Source: Escarpia spicata
Lineage: Eukaryota; Annelida; Polychaeta; Sabellida; Siboglinidae
Assembly: GCA_963995525.1 (NCBI GenBank)
Contig: OZ023206.1
Location: forward strand, 21,960,631-22,024,630
Reading direction: 5' to 3'
Length of the DNA: 64,000 nt
The notes beneath the pieces are model-generated. The model was not told the DNA's origin and did no database searches. It saw nothing but the letters and a program-made list of their open reading frames with translations. The translations under genes and the position numbers were made by a program. Below are positions 51,755-64,000 of this stretch, one piece after another. Positions within the stretch are counted from its first letter, which is position 1. Every line of letters starts with the position of its first letter.

Positions 51755-52640
51755 TATGATGTATTGTGTACTAACGTATTACCCTGATATATCGGCCGTA
51801 AGATGCTGTCGCTTTTTACGGATGAGATGCAACGCCTCTGACGTTGGTCTAGGTCACTTGCCACACATTGTCAATTGATCAAGAAACTATCAATTCGTCT
51901 TTTTTATATAATAGAATAAAAGCTGTTCCATAGTTAACGAATAATTAACAGTTTTCACCTATACACGCCGCTACTATTTGGGTGCAATGAAGGAGCATTG
52001 ATAGACGTACACATTATGAGTAGAACACTAACTCATACATGTTCCTCTCATTTGCGCCGGACGTTGTTTGTCTGCGTTATGTTTCGTACCCCGTGGAAAA
52101 AGGTAGTTCAAAAAACGCCTACCAGGCGTGAATCCAACATTAATTTATCTGATTCAAGTTTTCTCCGTTGTCGTCCGGCTTTTCTATTTGCATGTCCCGG
52201 CCTCCAGACATTCTGTTCAGTGTCAGTGCGGGACAGCGCCATGCCAAAAATCTAGATACTATTCGCAGCGAGAAAACGGGCGCAGCTATGGAACAAAAAG
52301 ATAATGGCGTAATGTAGTTGCGGTTTAGTGTTTTAAGGGCTAGGCTACATTTTCGAATTTGACATGTTAATGCCTGCTGCTTCTTGTAACGTCAATATAA
52401 AGAAACATTACAAATGTTGGGAAATCGAGACGGATGTTAGACTGCATGATGTTTTGTCTGATTGATTCGCATCATTCTACGGTGCTACCGTCTGAGGTGT
52501 ATTGCTAATTTGAATATAAGTCATTTTGTGTGGTGTGCATGCGTGTGTATGTGTATGTATTCGGGCGCGAGTCTATGTATATGAAGTACTAAGATATCCC
52601 TGCAGGGGAAAAGTAAAGATAAAGGTAAGGTGTTATATAG
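51755..52640. other. Duplicated spacer with the empty solo-LTR site
   Basis: Counterpart of 7409-8880 without the solo LTR. The site is at 52291-52300. Confidence 0.6.
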
Positions 52641-52865
52641 CGAGGTATCCAATCCCTAGGACTGCTCAAAGACTTTACGCTTTCCTCCCTATCCAATCGA
52701 ACACCTCGGTTTTTTGGGAATCATACAGCCACGCTGCAACTAGGTGACAGATCTGGAGCAACGTAGTGTGAAGGAACTTGCCCAAAGTTCGACACGGCAA
52801 CACAGCATTCGAACGCGGGTTCTCTTGATTGAAAGTCCGATGCTCTATTACACGGCCTAACCGCG
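52625..52865 (-). mobile_element. tRNA-derived SINE, right copy, with an internal deletion
   Basis: Counterpart of 8881-9185. About 64 bp (8994-9056) are missing between gcaacta and ggtgacagatct. Confidence 0.75.
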
Positions 52866-53389
52866 GTCTATATGAAGAGTTTGTCTAATTTGCATCAATC
52901 TAATATGGCCACCAGCAATCAAAATGTTGCAATATCTTTCCTGTCTGATGACATATTTTTGTGATTTTAAATTTAAAAAAAAGGTTATTGATACAAGGAT
53001 AAATTTGCAATATTATACACTGTTTGAATGGAATAAAGATCAGTTGCATAATTACAAGATTGCTGCTCAATATCAATATGTTGATATATCTTCACTATCA
53101 GACAGTCAGACTTGGCGGATGGCCAAAATTTAAACATATTTTGCGCCGTCCAACCACCGCTAAAATCCCTGATTTTAACAAATACCGCCGTTTTTGTTCT
53201 TTCAAGGTCGTTAGATGGCAGGATTTCAAATGGTATCGATTCTACATGGCATGATAACGTTTATGATGTTTTGTTGAAGATGTTGCGTCGTAGCGATCGT
53301 TGTTTTTCGCCGAGGCATATGGTGTGTTGTTGTGTATATGGTAACAGTGCAGTCTTTATTATGTGGCTTCCGTATTTTGCATGGACTTC

Positions 53390-54267
53390 CCACACGCAAG
53401 CGAACACGCACACAATCAAACTCACGCTAGCACACACATACACATATACTTACACACACAAACACACACAAACAAAACACACACACAAATGCGCGCATAC
53501 ACACAGACACACAAATGCACATTCACTGACGCACGCACACAAACGAACACACACACGCACACATACACACATGCACACATGCACACATACATCACACACT
53601 CAAACCACAACACACACGTACACACACACACATACACACACAAATCATACTAACACATACGAACACACTCACATAATTACACATTCACACACACGCGCGC
53701 GCACACACACACACGCGCGCGCGCACACACACACACACACACTATCTCCCTCTCTCTCATGCACACACGCTCAAACACACACACACACACACTCACACCC
53801 AAACACACACTCACACACTCACACACTCACACACTCACACACTCACACACTCACACACTCACACACACACACACACACAGGCACGCAAATACAGACACAT
53901 ACACACACTCTCTCACACACACAATCACACACACAAACACACACAAACACACACAAACACACACAAACACACACACATACACGCACGCACGCACACACAT
54001 ACACACCCACACGCTCACACACTGACACACACACTGACACACAAGCACACGCACAAACACTCACATACACATCATGCATACACACAAGCCACCACACACA
54101 CTATAAAATACACATTCACCCACCCACATGCACACATACACCACACACACTCACACATACCCGTACACATGCACACACCCGCAAACACACTCAGACACAC
54201 ACAAAACACACATACACATATACACACGCGCCCACACACGCGTACACACACGCACTCACACACACAA

Positions 54268-54299
<32 letters not shown>

Positions 54300-54330
54300 A
54301 CTCGAACACACACACAAACAGACACACATA
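53390..54330. repeat. Long CA-rich minisatellite, right copy
   Basis: Counterpart of 9700-10590. One 418-codon frame runs through it, almost entirely Thr-His repeats, and is an artefact. Confidence 0.9.
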
Positions 54331-54337
54331 GACCGTA

Positions 54338-54840
54338 TGTGGTAGAAATACATTTATTTTGTACTTGAGTAAAAGTACAACTAAGAACAGAAAAAACTAC
54401 TCAAGTAAAATCAAAAGTACCTTTTAAGGACAAGTAAAACGTAATCAAGTGTACTTGAAGTAATCACAAAAGTACTTTTTAAAGTAAATTGCTAGTCATT
54501 TTGTTGTGCGTCACGTGGTAATTATGTCGTCGGCTAACGATAACGAATCATCCAATCAGAAAATAATACCTCTTGTAGTTCCGTTTATATCTATGTATAA
54601 ATCTGTGCTGGGGACAAACACTTCTGGTTTCCAGCGAATTTGATTTGTCGGAAACATCTTAGAAGTTCGAAAATATTTAACATTTATATTATGGATACTT
54701 CATTACATTCAGAAAAGGACATATTAATTGTACCTCGTTGCAATCAAATAACGTCTAAAATATGTACTTTGTTATTCAAGAAAAGTAAAAATCCTAAAGT
54801 AAAGTAACGAAGTAAAAGTATTTATTTACATTCCGGCTGT
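54338..54840. mobile_element. hAT-type MITE, right copy
   Basis: Counterpart of 10600-11092 with the same motif series. Confidence 0.5.
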
Positions 54841-56058
54841 GACACAGACAACACAGTCACTCGCACACACTCACACACATACGCACACTAACACAAACAC
54901 AATCACAGACACACAGACAAACACGCACACGCGCAAACACAGACACGCGCGTTTACACACACGCACACGCATGCGCGCTCAAACACACACAAACACAAGC
55001 ACTCACAGTACAACATCTACTACATTCAAATTAACAAAACTCGTTTATTATTAACAGTATGTCAATTATAAATAAGACATAATTATTGTTTGCTGATGGA
55101 TTCAATTATTTCTTTACAACCTTAGGAACAAATGTACCGAATATATGTGCACTTGATATTATTTATAAAATATAAAACAAAGCAATACCTTTTAGGAGAG
55201 TGAGATAATAAATATTGTCAGCAACTTATAAAACACAAAAGTATACAGGTTGCGACAATATAGATAATGGTCACTGTTAAGAAAGTTATTTCCAAATGGT
55301 GCATAAGACACACACACAAATCCGCGTGACTTACGTTTATTTTGTTGTCGGCTGGACCTGGCGACAGGTAATTTGGCAAAAGTGTAATGTATCAATTGCC
55401 AAAGGGTTCAGTCTATATGGCAGCGTTACTTACTTAGTACACTCGAATCCCGCTGGGTCATAGGTGCGCTGCATTGCTGAATGTTTCACCAATCGACGCC
55501 AGTCTTCGCGGTTGTGTGCTAATGTCTGAGTTTCTTCCCAGTCCATTCTGCAATGCTGTCTGACCATCTCTTCCTCTGTCTTCTCTGTCTTCTTTTCCCC
55601 GGCACTGTTACTTGTAGTATTGTTTTTGTGAGCCCGCTTGATCGCGTTACATGACCATACCATCTCAGCTACCTCTTTTTACTGTGGTCATCAGGTCTTC
55701 GTAACATCCCACATGTTGTGTGATGATTTTTCTGATTTTATCGTTGGAGATGTGGTCAGTGTAGAAAATACCGAGGATTCTTCGGTAGCATTTCATTTCC
55801 ATTACAGCAATTCTTCTTTGCAGTTTCGCTGTGATGGTCCATGATCTGTATGCATAAAGAAAGATGGAAGGGACCAGTGTACGTACTAGTTTAAGTTTGG
55901 ATTTCAGTGCGATGTTCTTGTCTCTCCAAACTGGTTTAAATTGCACTAGTGCTGATAATATTTACGCAGACCTTGCAAGGATTTCGTTCCTGGAACCTTC
56001 GTCATTGATGATAGCTCCGAGGTACCTGAACTGACTTACTGTTTCCAGTTCGCGTCCA

Positions 56059-56613
56059 TCAGCAGTTATTCGGGACCTCATTGCATTTTTGCTGTTTATC
56101 ATTAGCTTGTTTTTTTGTGTGTGCAAATTTCGATTCCATATCTGGCTGATGTTTTTCCAGTCGGTTCACAAGGTTAGGTAGTTCCACTTCTCTTTCAGCC
56201 AACCCGTCGATGTCATCAGCGAACCGTAGGTTGGCGTTGATACGTCCTCCAATGTTGACTGTGCCAGTGTGATCATCCAGGGCATCTGTCAGTATTTGTT
56301 CCAGGAAAATGTTGAATAATGTAGGTGACAAGAGGCATCCTTCATGGACTCCGACTGATGTGTGGAACCATTCACCTACAGCGCCTTGCACCAGTACTGC
56401 GATGCTTGCTTTAGCGTATAGCTGCTCAATGGTGTGTATTAGTTTTTGTCCAATATTGTAGTTCTTCATTGTCGCCCATAGTGCGGCATGCGACACCCTG
56501 TCAAATGCCTTCTTTAAATCAACGAAGACATGGAATAGTTCTTGTTGATGTTGCAGGTATTTCTCACCCATAACACAAATATTGAATATTTTTTTCTGCG
56601 GTGCTTCTTCCAC
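56059..56613 (-). pseudogene. LINE RT catalytic half, right copy
   Basis: Open for 184 codons: VFVDLKKAFDRVSHAALW, GVHEGCLLSPTLFNIFLEQI and LRFADDIDGLAEREVEL. Confidence 0.85.
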
Positions 56614-57295
56614 TGCGAAAGTCCGCCTGTTCTTCGGCGATGATTCCTTCTACTTGTAGTTTCAATCTGTTTATGATGACTCTCAACATCACTTTGCTCA
56701 CTTGGCAAATGAGGCTGATGGTTCGGTAGTTTTGACATTGTTGTAGGTTGCCTTTCTTGGGAAGAGTAATTATTACTGATTGAGTCCATGTTATTGGCCA
56801 CTCTCCAGACTGCCAGATTTTGTTGCAGAGGTTGGTGAGGATATCTATCACCGTTTCTCCTCCGTTCGTTATCAGTTCTGCTGGGATGTTGTCAAATCCA
56901 GCAGCTTTTCCCTTCTTCAATGATCTTACAGCTATCTCCAATTCACGTAAAATTGGAAAGTCGTCCTCATCTGATGATTCTTGGCTGACTAGAACATTTA
57001 GATCTCCGTTGGTCTGGAAGTTGTATAACTCCAACAGTATTCCGTCCATCTGTAGATAATGTTTTTTTCTTCGGTGTATTTTTCTTTCACTTCTTCGTTT
57101 TGAATTGTGTAGACTTTCTCCTGTCTTAGCTTTTTTCAGTTCTCTCAAGACTTGGCATGCTCTTTTGCTGTTGTTGTTGGTGAGGCAGTCTTCAATTTCT
57201 GTGCACCGTTCTTCAATCCATTTTTCGTTGGCTTTTTTCATTCCCTTTCTGATGTTCTTGTTGATCTCATTATACTTTGATGCTCCTTCTTCCAT
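56564..57295 (-). pseudogene. LINE linker and RT N-terminal half, right copy
   Basis: Open for 243 codons from MEEGASKYNEINKNIRKGMK to GRSTAEKNIQY. It covers RT motifs 0-2. Confidence 0.85.
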
Positions 57296-57940
57296 ATACT
57301 TGTCTTTTTTTCAAATCTCTCCTAGTGTCACACATTTCCAGCGGTGGTTTCGGCGGTGTTTCCCTAAAATGTATCTTCCTGATTCTGTCATCACTGCATT
57401 AAAGTTGGTAGTCATCGCTTCTAGATCTTATTCAAGCGTGAGCAGTGGTGCAAACTTCCCTCCAATTATTGCTTGCAATGATTTGGTTTGGCCCTGTTGA
57501 TTCCAGATCTGATATGAACCGATTTTGCACCAGGGTGTAGTCAATCTGATTGCAATCTCTTCGTGCATGCTATGTCCATCTTCGGGATGCTTTATGTCAT
57601 CCAAATATGTTTGCAAGCACCATTTTGTTGTAGTTGGCAAACTCCAGTAGGCGCAACCCCCTCTCGTTAGTTGTAGCATTACAGAAAGGACCACAGGAAT
57701 CTTTCCACTGTGCACCGTTTTGGCACTCTTTCACCCCGGACATTCAGAATGTCGTTCTTGTCTACCCCGTCGACGATGTCCTGGAGTTGATTGTAGAATT
57801 CTTCCACTTGCTCCTCATCATAAACTGATGTTGGCGCATAGACTTGTAAAACCGTGATGTTGAAAGGGGTTGCTCTACGGCGGATGGTTATGAACCTGCT
57901 GAATATTGGGTTGCACCATAGTACCGAGTTCATTATGTTA

Positions 57941-59295
57941 TTTGAAAGAAAAGATAAACTAACATAATAGACTAACACAATACTGTTCATATTGCACATA
58001 CATTTTATTTTTAAAATAGTTAAAAACTGTCGTTAATTATAAGAAAAATAAGAAAAGAAGAAAAAAAAGAATAATAATTGCATAAACAGAATATTTAAAA
58101 AAACATTCTATTTTATTTATTGGATTCTGCCATGTCGAAAACATAAGAAGCAATCTTTTAATCATAAATCTGCCTCGCTTAGAACCATAGTTGTTAGCAA
58201 TAATATGATTTTGGCAGTTATTTTGTTATTCAATGTTCTAGGGATATTCCCGGGCTAGGATTTTGTAGGACTTTTTTGGTGGCTAAAGACACCATTCTGG
58301 GATAGAAACAGCAACGATACCTTTTGTTGCAATTAGTTTGAGATAAAATGGTATCTTTGGTAGACTCATACCAACTCGGTCGTACTGATATTAAAGCTTG
58401 TTTTGAAACTGGACATTTTGTTTACTATTTGGCATGCTCCTGGGTCATACCTTACAAATTGCAAACATTGTTACGAACATACCAAACGCAAAATGGCGGG
58501 CAGTATATCTTCAACATAGTTAGGATGATCTTGAGAACATTATGCACCCACCAGCAATGCTTCACTCATTGAAGACATTGTAATATCAGTGGCAGGAGTC
58601 TGCGCATTACTCAACAAACTCATCCTTTAGAAAGCCCCCGATCTAGATGGATGGGATATTAAATAATAAAACCTAGATATGCTACCTTGATTAAGAACAT
58701 AAATGCCATATGATATACGACAGCGAACAATACAACAATGTTTTCAAGAAGTGACAACCTTTAGGTATGTACACATTTTAATAACAACTATACGTGACAA
58801 CACCATATACAAACTGCTACGAGTGAGAATCGCCGAGAAGAACATTTCAGCAGCATCAGAAACAACAAAAGCGAAATACAAACTTTGGTAATCGAGGCGT
58901 ACGTCAGAAAACTACGATTAGTTTAAACACTATAGTTTATTTTAAGATTCAAGGTGAAATCTAAGACAAGAGCCGTGCATATGTGCGAGATCGTTAATGC
59001 AGTTGATTACACCTGGGCAGTTCACACATACAGTCTCTGCAATATGTATGATGGGTAGAAGATTGCAACATAAACAATATATACTCCTACGAATAATCAA
59101 ACACACACACACACACACACACAAACAAACAAACAAACACACACACAGTCACACATATACATACGCCAATTTGTCTAGCATAGTATCGACAAACAGTATC
59201 CTTTACACTCAATTAAGTTGATGTCAAAGTAAAAAATACAGTTTCTTCGTACATTTCCCTTCCAATTTGCAACACTACCAATATGTTTTGCAGCA
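57941..59295. other. Spacer plus left part of sub-repeat A, right copy
   Basis: Matches 14200-15590. Includes the shortened CA microsatellite at 59100-59124. No gene. Confidence 0.5.
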
Positions 59296-59487
59296 ACTTA
59301 GACGTAATGTCGTTTCACAATAGTTATTTAGCTGATGCAAATATATGTTGGTTAAATCGCGTGTTGAGTTGACTCCAAATGTTCAAACTTGATATTGGCG
59401 AGCGTCAGTAAATAATGACATTTGTTTCTTATATCATGTAGTATTTTCCGCTAGATTGCGATAGCTTTTTATTCTAATTGATCCCTT

Positions 59488-59717
59488 CTAGTTGCACCTA
59501 TCAGTATCAGTATCAGTTTGTTTGCCGCTCATTCTAGCACATCCTTCCTCACATATTGCTGCTTTAATTTCGCCGTTTTCATCTATCGACGGCCGTTCAT
59601 TTGGCCCGTACTCATTGCGCCGTCTGTTGGCCAAGTAGATACCGAACATATCGACAGCTTCGAAGAGGGTTATGACGCTCGCCCCAATTAGCAGTCCCAG
59701 TGTTCCGCCGATGTCAC
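59488..59717 (-). CDS. Second DEG/ENaC gene, exon 10 (TM2 and tail)
   Basis: 230 bp from acceptor GTTTTATAG to the stop. It carries SDIGGTLGLLIGASVITLFE and the same tail as the first gene, with Asn to Ile near IDENGE and one fewer TD repeat (59500-59517). The frame is intact, so the right-hand unit appears to hold a second functional channel gene. Confidence 0.9.
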
Positions 59718-59754
59718 CTATAAAACGCAAGCGCAATAATTATAGCAATATCCG

Positions 59755-59863
<109 letters not shown>

Positions 59864-60691
59864 CACATATTGCCTCTCTTTAAACTGTATTGGTACGGGC
59901 AGGAATTTATGTCACTTATCACTTATATTTTTGAGAAGTTTCAGAGATTTGTTTCGATATCCACATATATCCGATTTTGACACATCACAGCTTTGACAAC
60001 TAATGGATGAATAAACAAGTTCCCTTTACCTCCGTGTTTTACAAACTTTGGATGAGATAACTACTTTTTCATATATAATTTAATATTATATATTATATAC
60101 AAAATAATATAATATAATATTATATATTATTTTATTGTGTATACTATATATATATATATTGGTGAAAATGTAGTTATATCATCAATCCTTTGACAAAAAC
60201 GGGGGTAAGGGGAACTTGTTTATTTACCCATTAGGTTTCTATGCCAAGATGTGTCAAAATCGGATATATGTGGATATCGGAAACTTTTAAAAAAAAAGTG
60301 ATAAGTTGCATCAATTCCTGCCCGTTCCGATACAGTTTAAAGAGAGGCAATATATGTGATGCAATCTAGTATTTATAATACATCTCTCATAAAATTTTGA
60401 CACATATCATTTTGTTGTATAATATATAGTAAATAATCAATATTATTGAAAGTTATCTTATATATATATACAAATATATATATATATATACACATATAAA
60501 TATATATATACACATATAAATAGCTGAGTTTTCGCGGCATTGCACGCTAAGAAAATGCACTTATTTATAGCGATTCCTTGTAAGCAGCGTTCACTACAAG
60601 AATTATAAACAAATTACAAAGTGTAGCTGACATTGTAGGTAGCGCTGTGTTGGGTTTCATTTTTTCCCGTAATAACACAAAAGGGCCTTAC

Positions 60692-60783
60692 TTAGTAAGT
60701 CAATGAGAAGATAGGCCTTCTGCTGTTCGCGTTGCTCGATTCGCAGGTCTCGCATATATAAGTTCAATTCTACGAAGTTACGA
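60692..60783 (-). CDS. Second DEG/ENaC gene, exon 9
   Basis: 92 bp with acceptor GTTTCAG and donor CTAA|GTAAGG, in phase with its neighbours. It differs from 20923-21014 by one base in the coding part (ELNLYMRD instead of ELNIYMRD). Confidence 0.9.
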
Positions 60784-62334
60784 CTGAAACACAAAGGTCA
60801 AGTTGTCATGAGCGGAACATATCCTGTGCCAGAAGTATGCGGCTAAATAACGTGCCAGACGTATAGGTGTTGCTTCTTAGGTGTCTTGCGCTAGTTATCC
60901 GTTTAGTTTTAACAATAGAATAGGTGAAAATTCTTCATGATAGTTCATTTTTAGGCAAACGATTTATTTTTCCTCGTACACATGACGTATGACGTTGAAA
61001 GAAATTGGTGTGCTACGCTAACGCTAACAAAAAACTTTACAACTACAAGGTAAAATCACATATCGGATATTTCAAAAAAGAAATATTTTGCATGAACAGT
61101 ATAATTAATAACAACAAAATTGTACATTAAAAATGGAAACTGTGGAATTAAAGTTAGGATTTTTATTTGTGTTAAGTACAAAAAGAACACGACAGCGTAA
61201 TTATTCGGGGCACGCGTCGTTTGTTCCAGATAACCAAAACAGTATATCATATCGGCGTCAATTTACCCATGCAAGTGCCTGTCTTTGGTGGATAATTTAG
61301 AAAATATATAAACATGGACAATTTAAACAGATTATGTATATTAGTCAGGACCATAGTGCTCTGCCTGATTTCCGCTGGAGGACTGCATACGCCCAGTTGA
61401 ATGATTTAGAAGCCTGCAATCGCAGTTCGAAAAACGCACTCCCCAAATCAAGTGAATATGCACATATGCAATTGGACAAATGCAACAGCCTGGACGTTAT
61501 TGGAAGAACGTATGTGATCGAGTATTTAGTTAAAGTCAGGCGTCTAAATGGTCCAGATATTATCCTATAGTTAACATTGTTCATGTCGTTGACTCACATG
61601 AATTGTTTACGTCTCAAATTAAGACTCTTTTAAAGGCAGCATTTTATGATAATTTATAGAAACGTTTGCGATAAACATTACATGTCATCAATAACGTGGC
61701 TTATTTTATTGCAATTTATGTAGTTAATAATCTGTTATTATTTTATTAATTTTAGAGCAGTTATATTAATAAACCATTTTGTCAGAGTTTTGTTGATACT
61801 TTATTTTACGAGAGTTACTCCGTTACAAGTGTTTATTTAAATTGCGTATTTTACTCTTCTCAATATTTCATTTTTAATTTATTGCAGTGTTTAAGTTGTA
61901 CAATATCTTAAATTTTACTGTACTCTCACTAGGTAGTATAACCGGATATATGAGTAGGCACATCAACATTTCTTTCTGTAGTGAACATTCTCCTGGACAG
62001 TTCCTCAGACAGTCGGAGTTTACCTACATGATGGGAGATGTCCCGCGTTTTATGTTTCAAATGTTACACTAATTAAATACGGTTCCACGAAATGAAATAA
62101 ACATATCTTCATTTGCAATTTTCTTTGTTTTTTCACACGCGGATCGGGTGTAGATTACTCATAATTAATGTCGAACACTTTCGGTACTTTGCGCCAACAA
62201 CGGAACAGTATTCGTTATAAGTTCTTTAAAAAATACCTCCTGCCGTGAGATACCACATAGGGATAATTATAACCTTATTTGTTCGTGCCATGTTGGAATG
62301 AGTGCAGTTATTTTTTATTAAAGCTGAGTTACAG
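60784..62334. other. Intron 8 of the second channel gene
   Basis: Counterpart of 21015-22574. No element recognised. Confidence 0.5.
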
Positions 62335-62337
62335 GTC

Positions 62338-62658
62338 AGTTTTTATATAGCGCAGCATCCAGTCCTCAGGATTGCTCAAAGCGCTTTGCACTTTACTCCC
62401 TGGCAGACCTGTTCAATCAAACACCATCTCGACTTCTCTGGGAAGCATCCAGCCACGCTGCAATTAATGCGCGAAGACTATTCGTACACAAATATCCACT
62501 ACTGTCTATAGCCAGGTACTAATTCATACAGCTGAGAGAACTGGAGCAACGTATAGCGAACGAACTTGCCCAAGGTTCGACAACGCCGCATAAGATTCGT
62601 ACCTGGGTTCTCTCGGTTGAGAGTGCGAAGCTCTAGCCACTGCATCACGGCGATATGA
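62338..62658 (-). mobile_element. tRNA-derived SINE in intron 8, second gene
   Basis: Counterpart of 22575-22892, with several changes in the B-box region (gattcgtacctg). Confidence 0.78.
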
Positions 62659-62875
62659 AACGTATTAACTAAAATATTACATTTCCCAAACAACGTGGGG
62701 GATGTCAGCCACAGAAGACATACTGGTGTTTGAGAGCACGTGGAAAGATACAAAAACATCAGCCAAAACAGACTACGTTGCTTTGCTCTTATATGCTCTG
62801 GTTGCAGTAAAGAGATAAGAACATAATTTTAGATCAACAATGGTAAAGGTACAAGTAAACGTAATGACACATTAC

Positions 62876-64000
62876 CTATAAAAGTTTCCGTCAAGTTGGG
62901 TGTCATCAAGGAAATTCTGCAGCTTGGATCTAAACGAAGACAAGTTGCTTAACCAAACGTAGACCGTCAATGCTATATTCGTGATGTCCGACCAAATTCT
63001 TAACGGCCGTAGAGGGCATCCAACATCCCGCACAACTCCATTCTTATCTTCACGCATGGGCCCATATATTAACGTGTCTTTGCCTCCAAGGCGGTCGACA
63101 AGTTTGAAACAAGCGTCCATGACTTCTTTCTCTGAAGTATTCGCCTTCTCGTACCGATCAAACAAATTAGCAAAAAGTGTCTGCAGTAAAGGTTCCATGG
63201 AGACGGCCACTTTCAGCTCACATTCCAAATCGTTCACTTCGTTGTAACGCCGCCTGTAATGTTTAAGGAGCTGCGAAACGTCAGCATAAGACGCTGTCAG
63301 CCTTGACAACACTTGCGTTATACTTTCCGACATAAACGTTTCGGCAAGTTCACGTTTGCTGGCAAATCGGCCCTCTGTCAGATTTTGTAAATATATCGCA
63401 ATGATGCCATCGGAATGTACGTTATTGAATTGTGTAAACATACGAAATATATCTGCCAATGTATTCTTCAGAAGGACAACATCATGTCGATTACTATCAT
63501 CCATAGCAGAGATCCGTTGTTTGTAATCTAAGAATTTACGTTTTGCTGTGAAAAGGCGTTGAAGCGGTTGTTGTATCACGAGAGATTCATAATGAAGCAG
63601 ATCGGGAACATATGCGGCTGAATTGTCAGCGTGATCGTTGATGTCATCGAGATACTCCTCCAGATAATCCGCTTTCTCGCTGTCAGCGTCTTTGTCGAAT
63701 AAGAATAACAGTGTATCAATATTATCTACATATTTTGTGACATGTCTTCTAAGGCGAGTGAATGTCTCATTTTCTTCTGCGCTCCGAGTAAACAATGCTT
63801 TTAAATAGCAAGAGTCGTAGCGGCCACAGTGAGTGGGCGAGAACGACATCAACGGAACACCGTTACAGTAGGCGCTGTGCACTCGGTCTAGGTTGTGCAA
63901 CGTTCTATTTGATGCAATGAGCTTTTCTTTAAGACGCAGTCTAACAGCCGCTCGCCAGGTTTCTTGGCCAATGCTCACTAATGAATGTTTAATTATTTGA
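62876..64000 (-). CDS. Second DEG/ENaC gene, exon 8 with long insert, cut by the window end
   Basis: This is the copy of 23113-24679. The frame is open from the window edge to the donor TATAG|GTAATG at 62876, about 374 codons. It keeps DDTQLDGNFY at the end and most of the helical block, with one 3-bp indel and about 55-60 residue changes from the first copy. Upstream exons would lie beyond 64000. Conservation of the frame argues that the insert is coding and not a retained intron. Confidence 0.85.

Larger units (their letters stand above)
55430..57940 (-). mobile_element. RTE-type LINE, right copy, broken
   Basis: Counterpart of 11700-14200. It retains the 14 bp lost on the left, so KKGKAAGFDNIPAELI runs on through ITWTQSVIITLPKKGN to QADFRSGRSTAE. 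It is then broken by an extra T in a T-run at about 56590 and by further indels in the C-terminal part (EKHQPDMES, missing GKTFA). FADDIDG is kept. Confidence 0.88.

Noticed and set aside
53112..54368. 418-codon open frame
   Set aside because: Almost wholly Thr-His repeats from a CA minisatellite. The left copy breaks the frame; no splice or start context.
56820..57059. 79-codon plus-strand frame (also 13082-13321)
   Set aside because: Antisense shadow of the LINE RT N-terminal part.
57105..57500. 131-codon plus-strand frame (also 13367-13762)
   Set aside because: Antisense to the LINE linker region and present only because the LINE is duplicated.

Overview
This is a metazoan nuclear genome window at moderate-to-low GC. 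The animal is recognisable as such from spliced DEG/ENaC sodium-channel exons with GT-AG introns, tRNA-derived SINEs, RTE-type and other LINEs, Ty3/gypsy and solo-LTR elements, hAT-like elements and very long (CA/TG)n and (TA)n arrays. The repeat mix suits a marine invertebrate, but I cannot fix the phylum from sequence alone.

The main gene lies on the minus strand from 36242 to 19679. I rebuilt ten coding exons by hand. All splice phases agree, and they join into an open frame of 2946 nt (981 residues plus stop) with every DEG/ENaC landmark: HG motif, TM1, FPAVTICN, finger, palm, Cys-rich region, TM2 with the GAS filter. The novelty is exon 8 (23113-24679, 1567 bp). Where family members have a few dozen residues between the CxCPxxC motif and the last extracellular beta strand, this exon adds roughly 430-480 helix-rich residues. 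A paralogous exon at 40695-40995 has only 301 bp, and a second long copy at 62876 to beyond the window end is also open.

The window is a tandem array with a period near 40 kb. The left copy spans about 1480-24679 and the right copy about 41340 to beyond 64000. In minus-strand order each unit holds channel exons 8-10, a broken RTE-type LINE, CA-rich DNA, a hAT-type MITE, a SINE, a Ty3/gypsy element, a hAT-like element, CA-rich DNA and an exon-3-like piece of the next channel gene. The copies differ by clear events. The left copy lost about 4 kb at 3110 (hAT end, 5' LTR, gag). A 582-bp solo LTR sits at 7966-8547 with an empty site in the right copy. In the right copy two older sub-repeats recombined at about 59296-59310, removing about 3.9 kb.

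Region by region: 1-2100 channel-exon relics; 2258-7408 hAT fragment and gypsy; 7409-11700 solo LTR, SINE, CA-rich DNA, MITE; 11700-14200 LINE; 14200-19678 older duplicated 3' region with dead exon copies; 19679-36242 the intact channel gene; 36243-38860 tandem repeats of its promoter and first exon fused to LINE tails; 38860-41786 exons of a broken sister gene; 41860-43663 CA-rich DNA and hAT element; 43676-51754 a rearranged gypsy with repeated LTR-gag-CA blocks; 51755-59487 the second copy of the SINE/CA/MITE/LINE block; 59488-64000 the 3' end of a second channel gene.
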